From contig CALWRI010000001.1 in the NCBI GenBank assembly GCA_944383905.1, forward strand, positions 87,766-151,765: 64,000 nt of DNA. The letters run 5' to 3'. Shown here in pieces: positions 1-8,168 of this stretch; the stretch's first letter is position 1; every line of letters begins with the position of its first letter. This stretch comes from an uncultured Christensenellaceae bacterium (GTDB taxonomy: Bacteria; Bacillota; Clostridia; Christensenellales; UBA3700). A program made the translations under genes and the position numbers. The notes beneath the pieces were generated by a model. That model was not told the DNA's origin, searched no databases, and worked only from the letters and a program-made list of their open reading frames with translations.

Positions 1-855
1 AAACATCTTTCCTATGCCGAGTCCGGCACCGAGACCTATGCCGGCGTTTGCCATTCCTCCGCTCATGCCGGGATTTTTTGCCGCGTCGCGCATCGCGCCT
101 ACCGTCTCCATCTGCGCGTATCCCGCCATCGCGTCGCCCATCACGCCGACGGACGTGCGTTTGTCTATCATCTTTTCGACTTCTTCGGGCACGGACAGAT
201 TCTCTATGTAAAGTCCTTTTATCTCAATGCCCATCTTGCCGAAATCGTCCTGCATCTTCGCAAGCGCTATCGCGGAAATGTCGTCGTAATGCGCGGCAAG
301 CTCCAGAGCGCTGACTCCCGACTCCGCGATCGAGTTGGTAAGGACGCTGACTATTATCTTTTTGAAATAATTGTCGACGTCGGATACGGTCAGACCGCCC
401 GTCGAACCGAACAACTCGTTCATCGCATAGGTCGGTACGCCGATCGCGAATGAATATACGCCGAAACCGCGCACGCGGACCATGCCGAAATCCTTATCCT
501 TCATCATTACCGGGTTGGACGTACCCCACTTGTTGTCGATAAACTGTTTTGTTGACACGAAATAAAGATCGCCCGTATAAGGACTTTCCCATGCGGTCTT
601 CCAGTTGTAAAGCGCGGTGAGTATCGGAATGTTTTTTATGTCGTCGAGCTCGTACGTCCCCGGACCGAAGACGTCGCAGAGTTTGCCTTCCTTGATGAAT
701 ATCGCCTTTTGCCCTTCTCTGACGACGAGAGTGGACTTTCTCATGATCTCCTCTCTGCGCTCTAACGGGAATTTCCAGACGATGGCGTTTTTGTCGTCCG
801 TCTCCCACTGAATTACCTTGCGGAACTGTCTTTTAATAAAATCGCCCAATCCCAT
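1..855 (-). CDS. SPFH/Band 7 domain protein (YdjI / 'virion core protein'-like), C-terminus outside the window
   Basis: The frame is open from an ATG at 855 down to the window edge, about 285 residues. It starts MGLGDFIKRQF, then runs through a beta-rich SPFH region (VVREGQKAIFIKEG, FGPGTYELD). The region near residues 200-230 (KKIIVSVLTNSIAESG, MGIEIKGLYIENLSVP) is typical of bacterial SPFH proteins of the YdjI class. A Gly/Ala/Met-rich linker is reached at the window edge; relatives usually end in zinc-ribbon domains, which cannot be seen here. The ATG has a GGAGG seven bases upstream. A full-consensus promoter and a short GGGGC/GCCCC hairpin lie in the leader. The molecular role of this family is not established; it is thought to be cytoplasmic and oligomeric. 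Confidence 0.85.
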   Translation of the reverse strand, partial: MGLGDFIKRQFRKVIQWETDDKNAIVWKFPLERREEIMRKSTLVVREGQKAIFIKEGKLCDVFGPGTYELDDIKNIPILTALYNWKTAWESPYTGDLYFVSTKQFIDNKWGTSNPVMMKDKDFGMVRVRGFGVYSFAIGVPTYAMNELFGSTGGLTVSDVDNYFKKIIVSVLTNSIAESGVSALELAAHYDDISAIALAKMQDDFGKMGIEIKGLYIENLSVPEEVEKMIDKRTSVGVMGDAMAGYAQMETVGAMRDAAKNPGMSGGMANAGIGLGAGLGIGKMF

Positions 856-900
856 GATTGCCTCCTCGGGGGCTTTCGCCCCGTATTTCATATTGATTAT

Positions 901-929
901 ATTATAAATGCACGCGCGCGCATTGTCAA
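901..929 (-). promoter_or_regulatory. Sigma-A promoter for the SPFH gene (TTGACA-17-TATAAT)
   Basis: On the minus strand TTGACA (929-924) and TATAAT (906-901) are separated by exactly 17 bases. Both hexamers match the consensus perfectly. Transcription should start near 894, giving a leader of about 40 nt to the ATG at 855. Confidence 0.85.
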
Positions 930-985
930 GGTGCATTTTCGCAGACCTTGCGAATATGCGCGAGGAAATCGCAATATCTAATAAT

Positions 986-2428
986 ATGACAAAGAAAATT
1001 CTTAACGTAATTTTTGCAGCGCTCGCGCTGTCTCCCCTGCTGTGCTTCGCGCAATGCACCGCGGACGCGGAAACCTCCTCTCCCTCCGCGCGGTACGAAC
1101 TGTCCGTAAAAGCGGACGAATCGGAAAATTCGATAAGCGTAGACATGACCGTCACCGTGAAAAACACGTTCGCAGACAACCTCGACAGCCTCGTTTTCGC
1201 GTTTTATCCCGACGCGTTCACCCTGAAAACCCCTCTGCCCGTCGATCCCGCGTTTACCGACGCCGCCTATCCTTACGGTCTCAACGCGGGAAGCTACTCC
1301 TTTCTGCAAGCGGGCGGCAGAGACGTAAAGAGAGTCTCTCTCTGCGAAACCCCCTGCCGGATAGAAGCGTTTTTGTCCTCTCCTCTCGGGTACGGGCAAA
1401 GCACGGAGATAGTCTTTTCCTACGATCTGACTCTGCCCGTCTGCGCGACGCGTTACGGGTGCAACGACTTTTCGGTAAACCTGACCTGGTTTTACCCCGT
1501 TCTGTGCCGATATAAAGACGGGGAATTCGCGTTTGAAGAATACTGTCCGACAGGCGATCCGTTCGCGTTCGACTGCGCGGAGTACGGATTGTCCCTCGAT
1601 TGTCCGCAGGATTGGCAGGTTTTGTGTTCCGCCCCGCAGACGGAAAAAGACGGTACCGTCCGCAAATACCGTTCTGAACATCTGCGCGATCTCGCAATCT
1701 TCATGTCTCCCGAAGCGCAGATAACGACCCTCTCGGGCGACGGCTACACCGTCAACGTGATGCACGACGGCTCGCGGGCTTACGCCGCAAAATATGCGCT
1801 CGACGCGCTAACGATCTTTTCTTCCGCGTTCGGAGATCTCCCGTCCGACGAATACTCTCTCGTTTTCACCCCTTTTATGACTGCGGGAGCGGAATTCAGC
1901 AATGCCGCAATGATCTCCTCCTCTCTGCCTTTTTCGGAAACGGAAAAGACCGTCGCTCACGAAACCGCACATCAATGGTGGTATTACGCGGTAGGCAGCG
2001 ATCAGGTATCCGCCCCGTGGCAGGACGAGGCGCTCGCCCAATGGTCGACTCTTCTCTACTTTGAAAAACGGGATATGAGAGGATATGCCGACGCTCTGCG
2101 CAAAGGAATGAACGACGCCCTGACCGACTATCTCTCCACGCAGAGCGCGCTCGGCGAAGACGGGCTGTGCGACGTGTCGAGAAAAATCACCGACTACCGC
2201 GACGCGACGGATTATTACGTCACAGTCTACTGCAAAGCGGCGCTCGCGGCAGATATATGCGCAAAAAGCGTCACGACAAACGAATTCTGCCGCGCGCTCG
2301 CCGTTTACGCAAAGCGATACGCTCTCTCGTTCGCGACCGATGAAGAAATGTTCGCCGCGCTCGACGAAAGCGGAAAAGGGACGGGCAGACTGTTCCGCGC
2401 AGCGCTTTTCGCGGCAAAATACCGCTGA
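986..2428 (+). CDS. Exported M1-family (gluzincin) zinc metallopeptidase
   Basis: From the ATG at 986 the protein is 480 aa. It begins with a signal sequence: a KK pair, a hydrophobic stretch, then CFAQC near residue 24, so it may be a lipoprotein or cleaved by signal peptidase I. The zinc site HETAH sits at about residues 325-329 and the third ligand Glu at about 348 in QDEALAQ, giving the HEXXH-X18-E spacing of M1 aminopeptidases. A GAEFSN segment just before it resembles the GXMEN exopeptidase loop. The N-terminal half is beta-rich, as in M1 domain 1. The protein is shorter than classic M1 enzymes and lacks their long helical C-terminus. The start is uncertain: in-frame codons at 908 and 956 exist, but only 986 places the signal peptide at the N-terminus. 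It is divergent from the SPFH gene. Confidence 0.82.
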   Translation: MTKKILNVIFAALALSPLLCFAQCTADAETSSPSARYELSVKADESENSISVDMTVTVKNTFADNLDSLVFAFYPDAFTLKTPLPVDPAFTDAAYPYGLNAGSYSFLQAGGRDVKRVSLCETPCRIEAFLSSPLGYGQSTEIVFSYDLTLPVCATRYGCNDFSVNLTWFYPVLCRYKDGEFAFEEYCPTGDPFAFDCAEYGLSLDCPQDWQVLCSAPQTEKDGTVRKYRSEHLRDLAIFMSPEAQITTLSGDGYTVNVMHDGSRAYAAKYALDALTIFSSAFGDLPSDEYSLVFTPFMTAGAEFSNAAMISSSLPFSETEKTVAHETAHQWWYYAVGSDQVSAPWQDEALAQWSTLLYFEKRDMRGYADALRKGMNDALTDYLSTQSALGEDGLCDVSRKITDYRDATDYYVTVYCKAALAADICAKSVTTNEFCRALAVYAKRYALSFATDEEMFAALDESGKGTGRLFRAALFAAKYR

Positions 2429-2519
2429 CCTGACGCGCGGAAAATTTTTACAGCCGCAACGCGGATAAAACGCCGCGCCCGTAACATAATACAAGTAGCC
2501 TAAAAAGGAGGAAGAAGTC

Positions 2520-2636
2520 ATGAAGAAAGACAAGCAGAACAAGCAGCACGCAGCACGCGCTACGCAGACCAAAAACTGCGGCAAGATGTGCGGCGGCAAG
2601 TGTTGCAACGAAAGCGGACAGAATCAGAACGACTGA
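2520..2636 (+). CDS. 38-residue Cys- and Lys/Gln-rich small protein
   Basis: A very strong ribosome binding site (AAGGAGG, 8 bases upstream) precedes an ATG and 38 codons. The protein is basic and very hydrophilic, rich in K, Q and N. Its four cysteines cluster in CGKMCGGKCC at residues 20-29, a spacing that could bind a metal or an iron-sulfur centre. There is no signal peptide or membrane segment. It lies 91 bases after the metallopeptidase on the same strand, with no terminator clearly visible between them. I do not recognise a named family. The ribosome binding site and the cysteine cluster make a chance frame unlikely. Confidence 0.68.
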   Translation: MKKDKQNKQHAARATQTKNCGKMCGGKCCNESGQNQND

Positions 2637-2784
2637 CGTTTTCTTTAAGGCGGCTCCGCGCTCCGATCGGGTCGCGGAAAGCGTGAGAACGGACTAAACG
2701 GTCGGGTTTTCGACACAAAAACGCATTTATGGACAAAACGGTTGACCGAAAAGTGAATATGTCTTTTCTCCGCGACAAAAAAGA

Positions 2785-2827
2785 AAGGGAGGTATCCGAA
2801 TTCTCGAATACCTCTCTTCCTTTATTA
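2785..2827. terminator. Bidirectional hairpin terminator
   Basis: GAGGTATcCGA (2789-2799) pairs with TCGaATACCTC (2804-2814), with one mismatch. The plus strand continues CTTCCTTTATT; the minus strand continues through TTTCTTTTTT. It could end the small Cys-rich gene on the plus strand and the aminotransferase operon on the minus strand. Confidence 0.6.
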
Positions 2828-2882
2828 TATGATAAGGGGGAAAATTATGAGCTCTTTTATTTACAGTTTGCATTTTAGCACC

Positions 2883-2939
2883 GACTTGAAATTTTGTCAA
2901 CGGTTTTTTCAAAATTTTTTGAAAAAATTTTTTCAAGTC
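2883..2939. repeat. Nested AT-rich inverted repeat
   Basis: An inner near-perfect palindrome (2904-2914 with 2917-2927, arms TTTTTTCAAAA) sits inside an outer stem GACTTGAAA (2883-2891) with TTTCAAGTC (2931-2939). It lies in the convergent space between the small Cys-rich gene and the aminotransferase. The remaining sequence from 2637 to 3050 holds no gene I can support. Confidence 0.5.
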
Positions 2940-3050
2940 TGTTTTTGCCCTTCCTCGCCGTCCGATTATTAAAATAGTATTAAAAATATGTACATTTTAA
3001 GACGACAAACGGACAAAAAGCCTGATAAAGCGTATTATTACAAATCGTTT

Positions 3051-4238
3051 TTACAGCACTCCTTTCTTTTTGAGGAACTTCTCTATCCTGTCCGTCGCCT
3101 TTTTCAGGCTTTCGAGCGAGTAGGCATAGCTTATCCTTATGAAATCCTTGCCCGAATCTCCGAAAGCGCCGCCGGGAACGACCGCGACTTTCTGATCCGC
3201 GAGCAATTCTTCGGCAAACTGCTCTCCGTCCAGCCCCGTGACCGATACGCACGGGAAGACGTAAAACGCGCCTTTCGGCTCGAAACATTTGAGTTTCATG
3301 TCGTTGAGTCTCCTGACGAGGAATCTGCGCCTGACGTCGTATTGGCTCCTCATCTCCTCTACCGCCGCAAAATTGTCCTCGAAAGCGGTGTTGAGAGCGT
3401 TGAGTGCGGCGTACTGCGCCGCGGTGGGAGCGCACATTATCACATATTGATGTATTTTGAGCATCTGCTTTTCGAGCTCTCTCGGCGCGCATACGAAGCC
3501 CAGCCTCCAGCCCGTCATCGCAAACGCCTTGCTGAACCCGTTTATATGAACGGTGCGTTCTCTCATCCCGTCCAGCGAAGCTATCGAAACGTGCCTCTCG
3601 TCGCCGTAAGTCAACTCTGCGTATATTTCGTCCGATATGACCATGAGATCGTGCTTTTTTATCACTTCCGCTATCGCTTCGAGCTGCGGTTTCGTCATGA
3701 TCGCGCCGGTGGGATTGTTGGGGAAAGGAAGTATCAGGGCTTTCGTGCGCGGGGTTATCGCCTTTTCGAGCGCCTCCGCGGTGAGCACGAAGTTGTCCTC
3801 CGCCCTGCACGCGGCAACGACGGGTACCGCGTCGCAAAGCGCGACTCCCGGCGCGTAAGAAACGTAGGACGGCTCCGGGATTATCACTTCGTCTCCCGCG
3901 TTGGCAAGCGTGCGCACCGCAAGGTATATCGCTTCGCTCGCGCCGACGGTCATGAGCACCTCGTCTTTGGGATCGTATTTCAGACCGAAATGCAGATCGA
4001 CGTACTTTGCGACCGCTTCGCGCAGTTGCAGAAGTCCGCTGTTGGACGTATACTGCGTCACGCCCTTTCTTATACTCTGGACCGCCGCCTCTCTCGCCTC
4101 CCACGGGGTGACGAAATCGGGCTCTCCGACGCCCAGCGAGATCACGTCTTTGTACATTGCCGCCACGTCGAAGAATTTTCTTATGCCCGAAGGCTTGATA
4201 TTTCTGACGACGTCGCTCACATGTTTGTCGTAATTCAT
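3051..4238 (-). CDS. PLP-dependent class I/II aminotransferase (PatA/AspC-like)
   Basis: 395 aa from the ATG at 4238. That start overlaps the lrp stop by four bases (ATGA), and is preferred over the upstream in-frame start at 4268. Fold-type I hallmarks are visible: GVGEPDF near the N-terminus, PFPNNPTGA (cofactor and substrate contacts), SDEIYAEL, and the PLP-lysine motif NGFSKAFAMTGWRLG. A substrate-carboxylate Arg is expected in FIRISYA near the C-terminus. It transfers an amino group between an amino acid and a 2-oxo acid in the cytoplasm; the substrate (aspartate, aromatic or acetyl-diaminopimelate type) cannot be read from sequence. Co-transcription with an Lrp-family regulator suggests control by amino-acid supply. 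Confidence 0.9.
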   Translation of the reverse strand: MNYDKHVSDVVRNIKPSGIRKFFDVAAMYKDVISLGVGEPDFVTPWEAREAAVQSIRKGVTQYTSNSGLLQLREAVAKYVDLHFGLKYDPKDEVLMTVGASEAIYLAVRTLANAGDEVIIPEPSYVSYAPGVALCDAVPVVAACRAEDNFVLTAEALEKAITPRTKALILPFPNNPTGAIMTKPQLEAIAEVIKKHDLMVISDEIYAELTYGDERHVSIASLDGMRERTVHINGFSKAFAMTGWRLGFVCAPRELEKQMLKIHQYVIMCAPTAAQYAALNALNTAFEDNFAAVEEMRSQYDVRRRFLVRRLNDMKLKCFEPKGAFYVFPCVSVTGLDGEQFAEELLADQKVAVVPGGAFGDSGKDFIRISYAYSLESLKKATDRIEKFLKKKGVL

Positions 4239-4723
4239 ACTATCTCTTCTCTCTTTATCTCGTCGCATTTTTCGAGGACAACGCCCTCTGCCTTGTATTT
4301 TTTCAGAATAAAGTGGGTTGCCGTGGACGTCACGTCTTTGAGAACGGACAGTCTCTCGGTCACGAAGCGCGAGACCTCGCGCAGATTTTTGCCTTCGACG
4401 ATGACGGTGAGGTCGTAGCTGCCGCTCATGAGGTATACGTCCTTGACTTCTTCAAACTTGTATATCTCCCTCGCAATCGCGTCGAAGCCGTCGCGCATCT
4501 GCGGCGTGACCTTGACCTCTATCAACGCGGTCACGACATCCGAATCCATCTTCTCGGTATTGCAGAGCACGGTGTACTTTGCGATCACGTTGTCCTGCTC
4601 CATTGCGGCGATCCTCTCGCTCACCTCGTCTTCGGAAAGCCCGCTCATGGCGGCTATCTGCGCCGTGGTAAAGCGGCTGTCTTCGCGCAATATCGCGATT
4701 ATCTGCTTGTCTTTCTTATCCAT
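4235..4723 (-). CDS. Lrp/AsnC-family transcriptional regulator
   Basis: 162 aa. An N-terminal winged helix-turn-helix is seen at residues about 4-60 (DKQIIAILREDSRFTTAQIA, then the SEDEVSERI recognition helix). An Lrp/AsnC (RAM) effector domain follows at about 65-140, with VTALIEVKVTP and YLMSGSYDLTVIVEG. These proteins form octamers that sense amino acids. It starts 12 bases after the ABC-F stop with a GAGGTG site and overlaps the aminotransferase by four bases, so the two are translationally coupled. The last 20 residues are highly charged. A local role controlling the aminotransferase is inference. Confidence 0.92.
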   Translation of the reverse strand: MDKKDKQIIAILREDSRFTTAQIAAMSGLSEDEVSERIAAMEQDNVIAKYTVLCNTEKMDSDVVTALIEVKVTPQMRDGFDAIAREIYKFEEVKDVYLMSGSYDLTVIVEGKNLREVSRFVTERLSVLKDVTSTATHFILKKYKAEGVVLEKCDEIKREEIV

Positions 4724-4735
4724 AATTTCACCTCG

Positions 4736-6307
4736 TCAGATTGTTTCAAGATATTCTTCGTACGTCGTCAGTTTGTCGAACGTCTTTGTACCGTTTATCT
4801 CTATTATCCTGTTTGCGACCGTCTGCATAAGCTCCTGGTCGTGAGTCGCGAAGAGCGCGCAGCCCTTGAAGTTGATCATACCCTTGTTGAGCGCGGTTAT
4901 CGCCTCGAGATCGAGGTGATTGGTCGGCTCGTCGAGTATTATTACGTTGCCCGCGAGAAGCATCGCGCGGGCGAGCATACAGCGCACCTTTTCGCCTCCG
5001 CTGAGCACTTTCGCGCACTTTTTGACTTCGTCGCCCGAAAACAGCATTCTGCCCAGCCAGCTTCTCAGATAACTCTCGGTATGGTCTTTCGAGTATCTGT
5101 TTATCCATTCGACCAGATTGAGATTGCAACCGTCGAAAAACTCGTCGAAATTCTGCGGGACGTAACTCTGTCTGACCGTCTTGCCCCATTCGTACTTGCC
5201 CGCGTCAGGCTCCTCAATACCGTTGATTATGTCAAACAGCATCGACACGGACGTGGATTTATCCGACAAAAACGCTATCTTTTCGCCCTTCTGGACAGTG
5301 AAGCTGACGTCCTCGAAAAATCCTTTTTTTGTCAGTCCTTCTACTTTGAGTATCTCCTTGCCGAGATCCTGCTCGAATTCGAAGTTTATATAAGGATACT
5401 TTCTCATCGACGGCTTTATATCCTCGAGAGTGAGCTTTTCGAGCTCTTTCTTTCTCGACGTCGCCTGCCTCGACTTTGAAGCGTTGGCGGAGAAACGCGC
5501 AATAAATTCCTGGAGCTCCTTGGCTCTCGCTTCCGCCTTCTTGTTCGCTTCCCTCGCCTGACGCGCGAGAAGCTGGTTTGTCTCGTACCAGAAGTCGTAG
5601 TTGCCGACGTACATATTGATCTTGCCGTAATCCACGTCGCAGATATGCGTGCATACCTTGTTGAGGAAATGGCGGTTGTGCGAAACGATGATAAGCGTGT
5701 TCTTGAAGTCCATAAGGAATTTTTCAAGCCACATTATGCTCTTTGCGTCGAGGTTGTTGGTCGGCTCGTCGAGTATCAGTATGTCGGGGTTGCCGAACAG
5801 CGCCTGCGCAAGCAATATCTTGACCTTCTGCTTTCCGTCAAGGTCGCTCATCATCATATCGTGATATTCTTCGCCGAACTTGAGCTCGTTGAGCAACGAC
5901 GCCGCCTCGCTCTCCGCTTCCCAGCCGCCCAGCTCCGCAAACTCGTTTTCGAGCTCGGAAGCGCGCAGTCCGTCTTCTTCGGAAAAATCCTCTTTCGCAT
6001 AGAGGGCGTCCTTCTCGTCCATGATGTCGACGAGTCGCTTGTGCCCGAGGAGCACCGTCCTCATAACGGTGCAGTCGTCAAAGTCGTTCTGGTTCTGATG
6101 CAGAACGCTTATTCGCTGTCCCTTGCCGATCGAAACGCTGCCGCGCGTGGGTTCCAGCTCTCCCGAAAGAACTTTGAGAAAGGTGGATTTTCCCGCGCCG
6201 TTCGCGCCGATCACGCCGTAGCAGTTGCCGTCGGTAAATTTGAGGTTGACGTCCTCGAAAAGTTTTCTGCCGCCAAACTGCAATGTTAAATCGGTTACCT
6301 GTATCAT
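4736..6307 (-). CDS. ykpA: ABC-F family ATPase, YkpA/YbiT type
   Basis: 523 aa with two ATP-binding cassettes and no membrane segment. Walker A of the first cassette is GANGAGKST; its signature is degenerate (LDGKQKV) and its Walker B is LILDEPTNNLD. The linker KKAEARAKELQEFIARFSAN is the charged helical arm of ABC-F proteins. The second cassette has LSGGEKVR and IILDEPTNHLD, but its P-loop is degenerate (FLSDKSTSV), as in Bacillus YkpA, to which the sequence is close throughout. ABC-F proteins act on the ribosome rather than in transport. It has an AAGGAGA site and lies 28 bases after the membrane-anchored unknown in the long minus-strand run. Confidence 0.92.
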   Translation of the reverse strand: MIQVTDLTLQFGGRKLFEDVNLKFTDGNCYGVIGANGAGKSTFLKVLSGELEPTRGSVSIGKGQRISVLHQNQNDFDDCTVMRTVLLGHKRLVDIMDEKDALYAKEDFSEEDGLRASELENEFAELGGWEAESEAASLLNELKFGEEYHDMMMSDLDGKQKVKILLAQALFGNPDILILDEPTNNLDAKSIMWLEKFLMDFKNTLIIVSHNRHFLNKVCTHICDVDYGKINMYVGNYDFWYETNQLLARQAREANKKAEARAKELQEFIARFSANASKSRQATSRKKELEKLTLEDIKPSMRKYPYINFEFEQDLGKEILKVEGLTKKGFFEDVSFTVQKGEKIAFLSDKSTSVSMLFDIINGIEEPDAGKYEWGKTVRQSYVPQNFDEFFDGCNLNLVEWINRYSKDHTESYLRSWLGRMLFSGDEVKKCAKVLSGGEKVRCMLARAMLLAGNVIILDEPTNHLDLEAITALNKGMINFKGCALFATHDQELMQTVANRIIEINGTKTFDKLTTYEEYLETI

Positions 6308-6335
6308 TTTGTCTCCTTAAAAAGGTTGTTATCGT

Positions 6336-6845
6336 TTATATTATACTTCCGAGACGCACTTCCGCAGTCCTGTAAGTCAGTTTGCTCAAACTCATGCTGC
6401 GCGTCATAAGAAAGCAAAGAATCACGTCGCCGCTCTCTCCCGCCGCAAAAGTCCTCTTGCTCGTGGTGGAGACGTATTCTTTACCGTCGATCTCGGCACT
6501 GTATTCCATTGGTGACGAATCGTCCGCTTTTACCTCGTAGGGGTCAAAGACGAAACTCTCCGAAGCGACTATATTCACGCTGACGAAAACCGCCGCTTTG
6601 TCCGTTATCTTGGTGTCCGCGGTCATGATCCCCGTCACGGTGACGATAGCGCCGCCCGCGTCATACTCCTGACCGATGTCGAGCACGACCGTTTCCTGCT
6701 CGCAGCTCCTGACCGCAAACATGGTGATTATTACTCCCGCAATAACGAGAAGAGTCAGTATCACAAGCCCTGCAAAGCGCAGTCTCTTGTCTCTCTTTTC
6801 CGCGATTTGCGCCGCAGTTTTACCTTTTTTTTCTTCAGATCTCAC
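6336..6845 (-). CDS. Membrane-anchored protein with a DUF4352-like extracellular beta domain
   Basis: 169 aa from a GTG at 6845, overlapping the amidohydrolase end by 11 bases. A GGAG lies about 10 bases upstream. Residues 1-22 are basic, residues about 23-45 form one membrane helix (FAGLVILTLLVIAGVII), and the rest is a predicted extracellular beta domain. That domain has a DIGQEYDAGGAIVTVTGI start, a VFVSVNIVA strand and a late GESGDVILCF strand, which resembles DUF4352 immunoglobulin-like domains. The family assignment is a pattern judgement. Nothing in the sequence indicates enzymatic activity. The pyrimidine/purine gene neighbourhood gives no clear clue. Confidence 0.7.
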   Translation of the reverse strand: MRSEEKKGKTAAQIAEKRDKRLRFAGLVILTLLVIAGVIITMFAVRSCEQETVVLDIGQEYDAGGAIVTVTGIMTADTKITDKAAVFVSVNIVASESFVFDPYEVKADDSSPMEYSAEIDGKEYVSTTSKRTFAAGESGDVILCFLMTRSMSLSKLTYRTAEVRLGSII

Positions 6846-8109
6846 TTTTTATGCGCTCCGCCGCCGCATTGCATTTTTCGAGCAACGCTCCGTAATCCTC
6901 TCCGTAGAGGAGCTCTCCGTTTTCATATACTATCCTGCCGCCCGAAACCGTCATCTTCACGTTGTGTCTGCCGCCGGCATAGACGAGATTGGACTCCGCG
7001 TCCGTTATCGGCTGCATATTGGGGGCATGAATATCTATGACCGCCATGTCCGCGAGCGCGCCTTCGTAAAGCCCGTCCGCGCCCGCAAGACCGAATGCCT
7101 CCCCGCTCGTCGCTGCCCTGTACACGTCCTTTGCGCGCACCGCGACTGCATCGTTCAGCGAGTATTTTTGCAGACAAGTCGCGAGATAAGTCTCTCTGAA
7201 CATATCGAGCGCGTTGTTGCTCGCCGCGCCGTCCGTACCGACGCCCAGCTTCAATCCCGCGTCGAGCAGCTTCTTGAGCGGCGCTATCCCGCTTGCCAGC
7301 TTGAGATTGCTGCAAGGACAAGTTACGGCGCCCACGTTGAGGCTTTTCATTATCCTGACGTCCTCGTCGTCGACGTGTACGCAATGAAATCCCGTGCCGC
7401 CGAGATCGAACACTCCTTTTTCCGCGAGAAGTCTGACGGGCGATATGCCGTATTTCTCCTTGCAGGAAGCGACCTCGTCCTCGGTTTCCGAAAGATGGGT
7501 CATTACGGAAAGTCCGAACGCCTTCGAGAGATCCGCGACGGCTTTCAGCGTCTCGTCTCCGCAGGTGTACTGCGCGTGCATCGCGAGAGCGTATCTCACC
7601 CTCGGCAAAGCGTCGATCTCTTTTTTGAGCTTTTCGGCGTGCTTGGTTATTTCGTCGTAGCCGCCGTCGAAATCGAATATCCCGCTACCGATATACGCTC
7701 CGAAGCCGGTATCCGCAAACGCCTGCGCGACAGCCTTCGTGTGCCCGTACATCTCGCAGCAATACGTCGTGCCTCCCGAGTAGTATTCCGCTACCGCGAG
7801 ACGGGTGAAATAATAACAATCCTCGTCTGTCAGTTTCGCCTCCGCGGGAAACACCTGTTTGTAAAGCCAGTCCTTGAGCGGCATATCTTCCGCCCTCGAG
7901 CGCAGGAAGGTCATCGGCGAATGCGTATGCGCGTTTTTGAAAGAAGGTACGATCAGATCTCCTCCGAGATCTATCTCCCTGTCCCAGTCGCGGTAGTCGA
8001 GCGTGGATACGGGAGAAAGCCTCGTTATCCTGTCTCCTTCCGTGCGCAATTCGCCGTGTATTATACCGTCCGGGGTGAGTATCCGGGCATTGTAAAACCT
8101 GTACTGCAT
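6835..8109 (-). CDS. mtaD: Amidohydrolase / nucleoside deaminase of the MtaD-SsnA-TrzN group
   Basis: 424 aa metal-dependent hydrolase. Metal and catalytic motifs appear in the usual order: NAHTHSPM (HxH, about residue 65), HLSETEDEV, HCVHVDDEDV and GTDGAASNNALDM with the catalytic Asp. The group deaminates 5'-methylthioadenosine, S-adenosylhomocysteine, guanine or similar rings. The next upstream gene is purine nucleoside phosphorylase, so a role in purine salvage is likely. The exact substrate is not decided by sequence, and the symbol is tentative. The ATG has GGAGG seven bases upstream. The upstream gap (8110-8168) carries one copy of a short interspersed repeat. Confidence 0.85.
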   Translation of the reverse strand: MQYRFYNARILTPDGIIHGELRTEGDRITRLSPVSTLDYRDWDREIDLGGDLIVPSFKNAHTHSPMTFLRSRAEDMPLKDWLYKQVFPAEAKLTDEDCYYFTRLAVAEYYSGGTTYCCEMYGHTKAVAQAFADTGFGAYIGSGIFDFDGGYDEITKHAEKLKKEIDALPRVRYALAMHAQYTCGDETLKAVADLSKAFGLSVMTHLSETEDEVASCKEKYGISPVRLLAEKGVFDLGGTGFHCVHVDDEDVRIMKSLNVGAVTCPCSNLKLASGIAPLKKLLDAGLKLGVGTDGAASNNALDMFRETYLATCLQKYSLNDAVAVRAKDVYRAATSGEAFGLAGADGLYEGALADMAVIDIHAPNMQPITDAESNLVYAGGRHNVKMTVSGGRIVYENGELLYGEDYGALLEKCNAAAERIKSEI

Positions 8110-8144
8110 CTTTCCTCCGCTTTTAGCTTTGTCTGTGAAATTTT

Positions 8145-8159
8145 CCTGCCCGTGTCCGT
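8145..8159 (+). repeat. Short interspersed repeat, copy 1 (CCTGCCCGTGTCCGT)
   Basis: The 15-mer is identical to the copy at 9623-9637 and related to those at 26840-26853 and 62902-62916. Here it is flanked by TTTT and AAAAC, lying between punA and the amidohydrolase. Confidence 0.5.
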
Positions 8160-8168
8160 AAAACTACT

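Noticed and set aside
2988..4418. Long plus-strand frame of 476 codons opposite the aminotransferase
   Set aside because: It is an antisense shadow of two clear minus-strand genes, produced by biased codon use.
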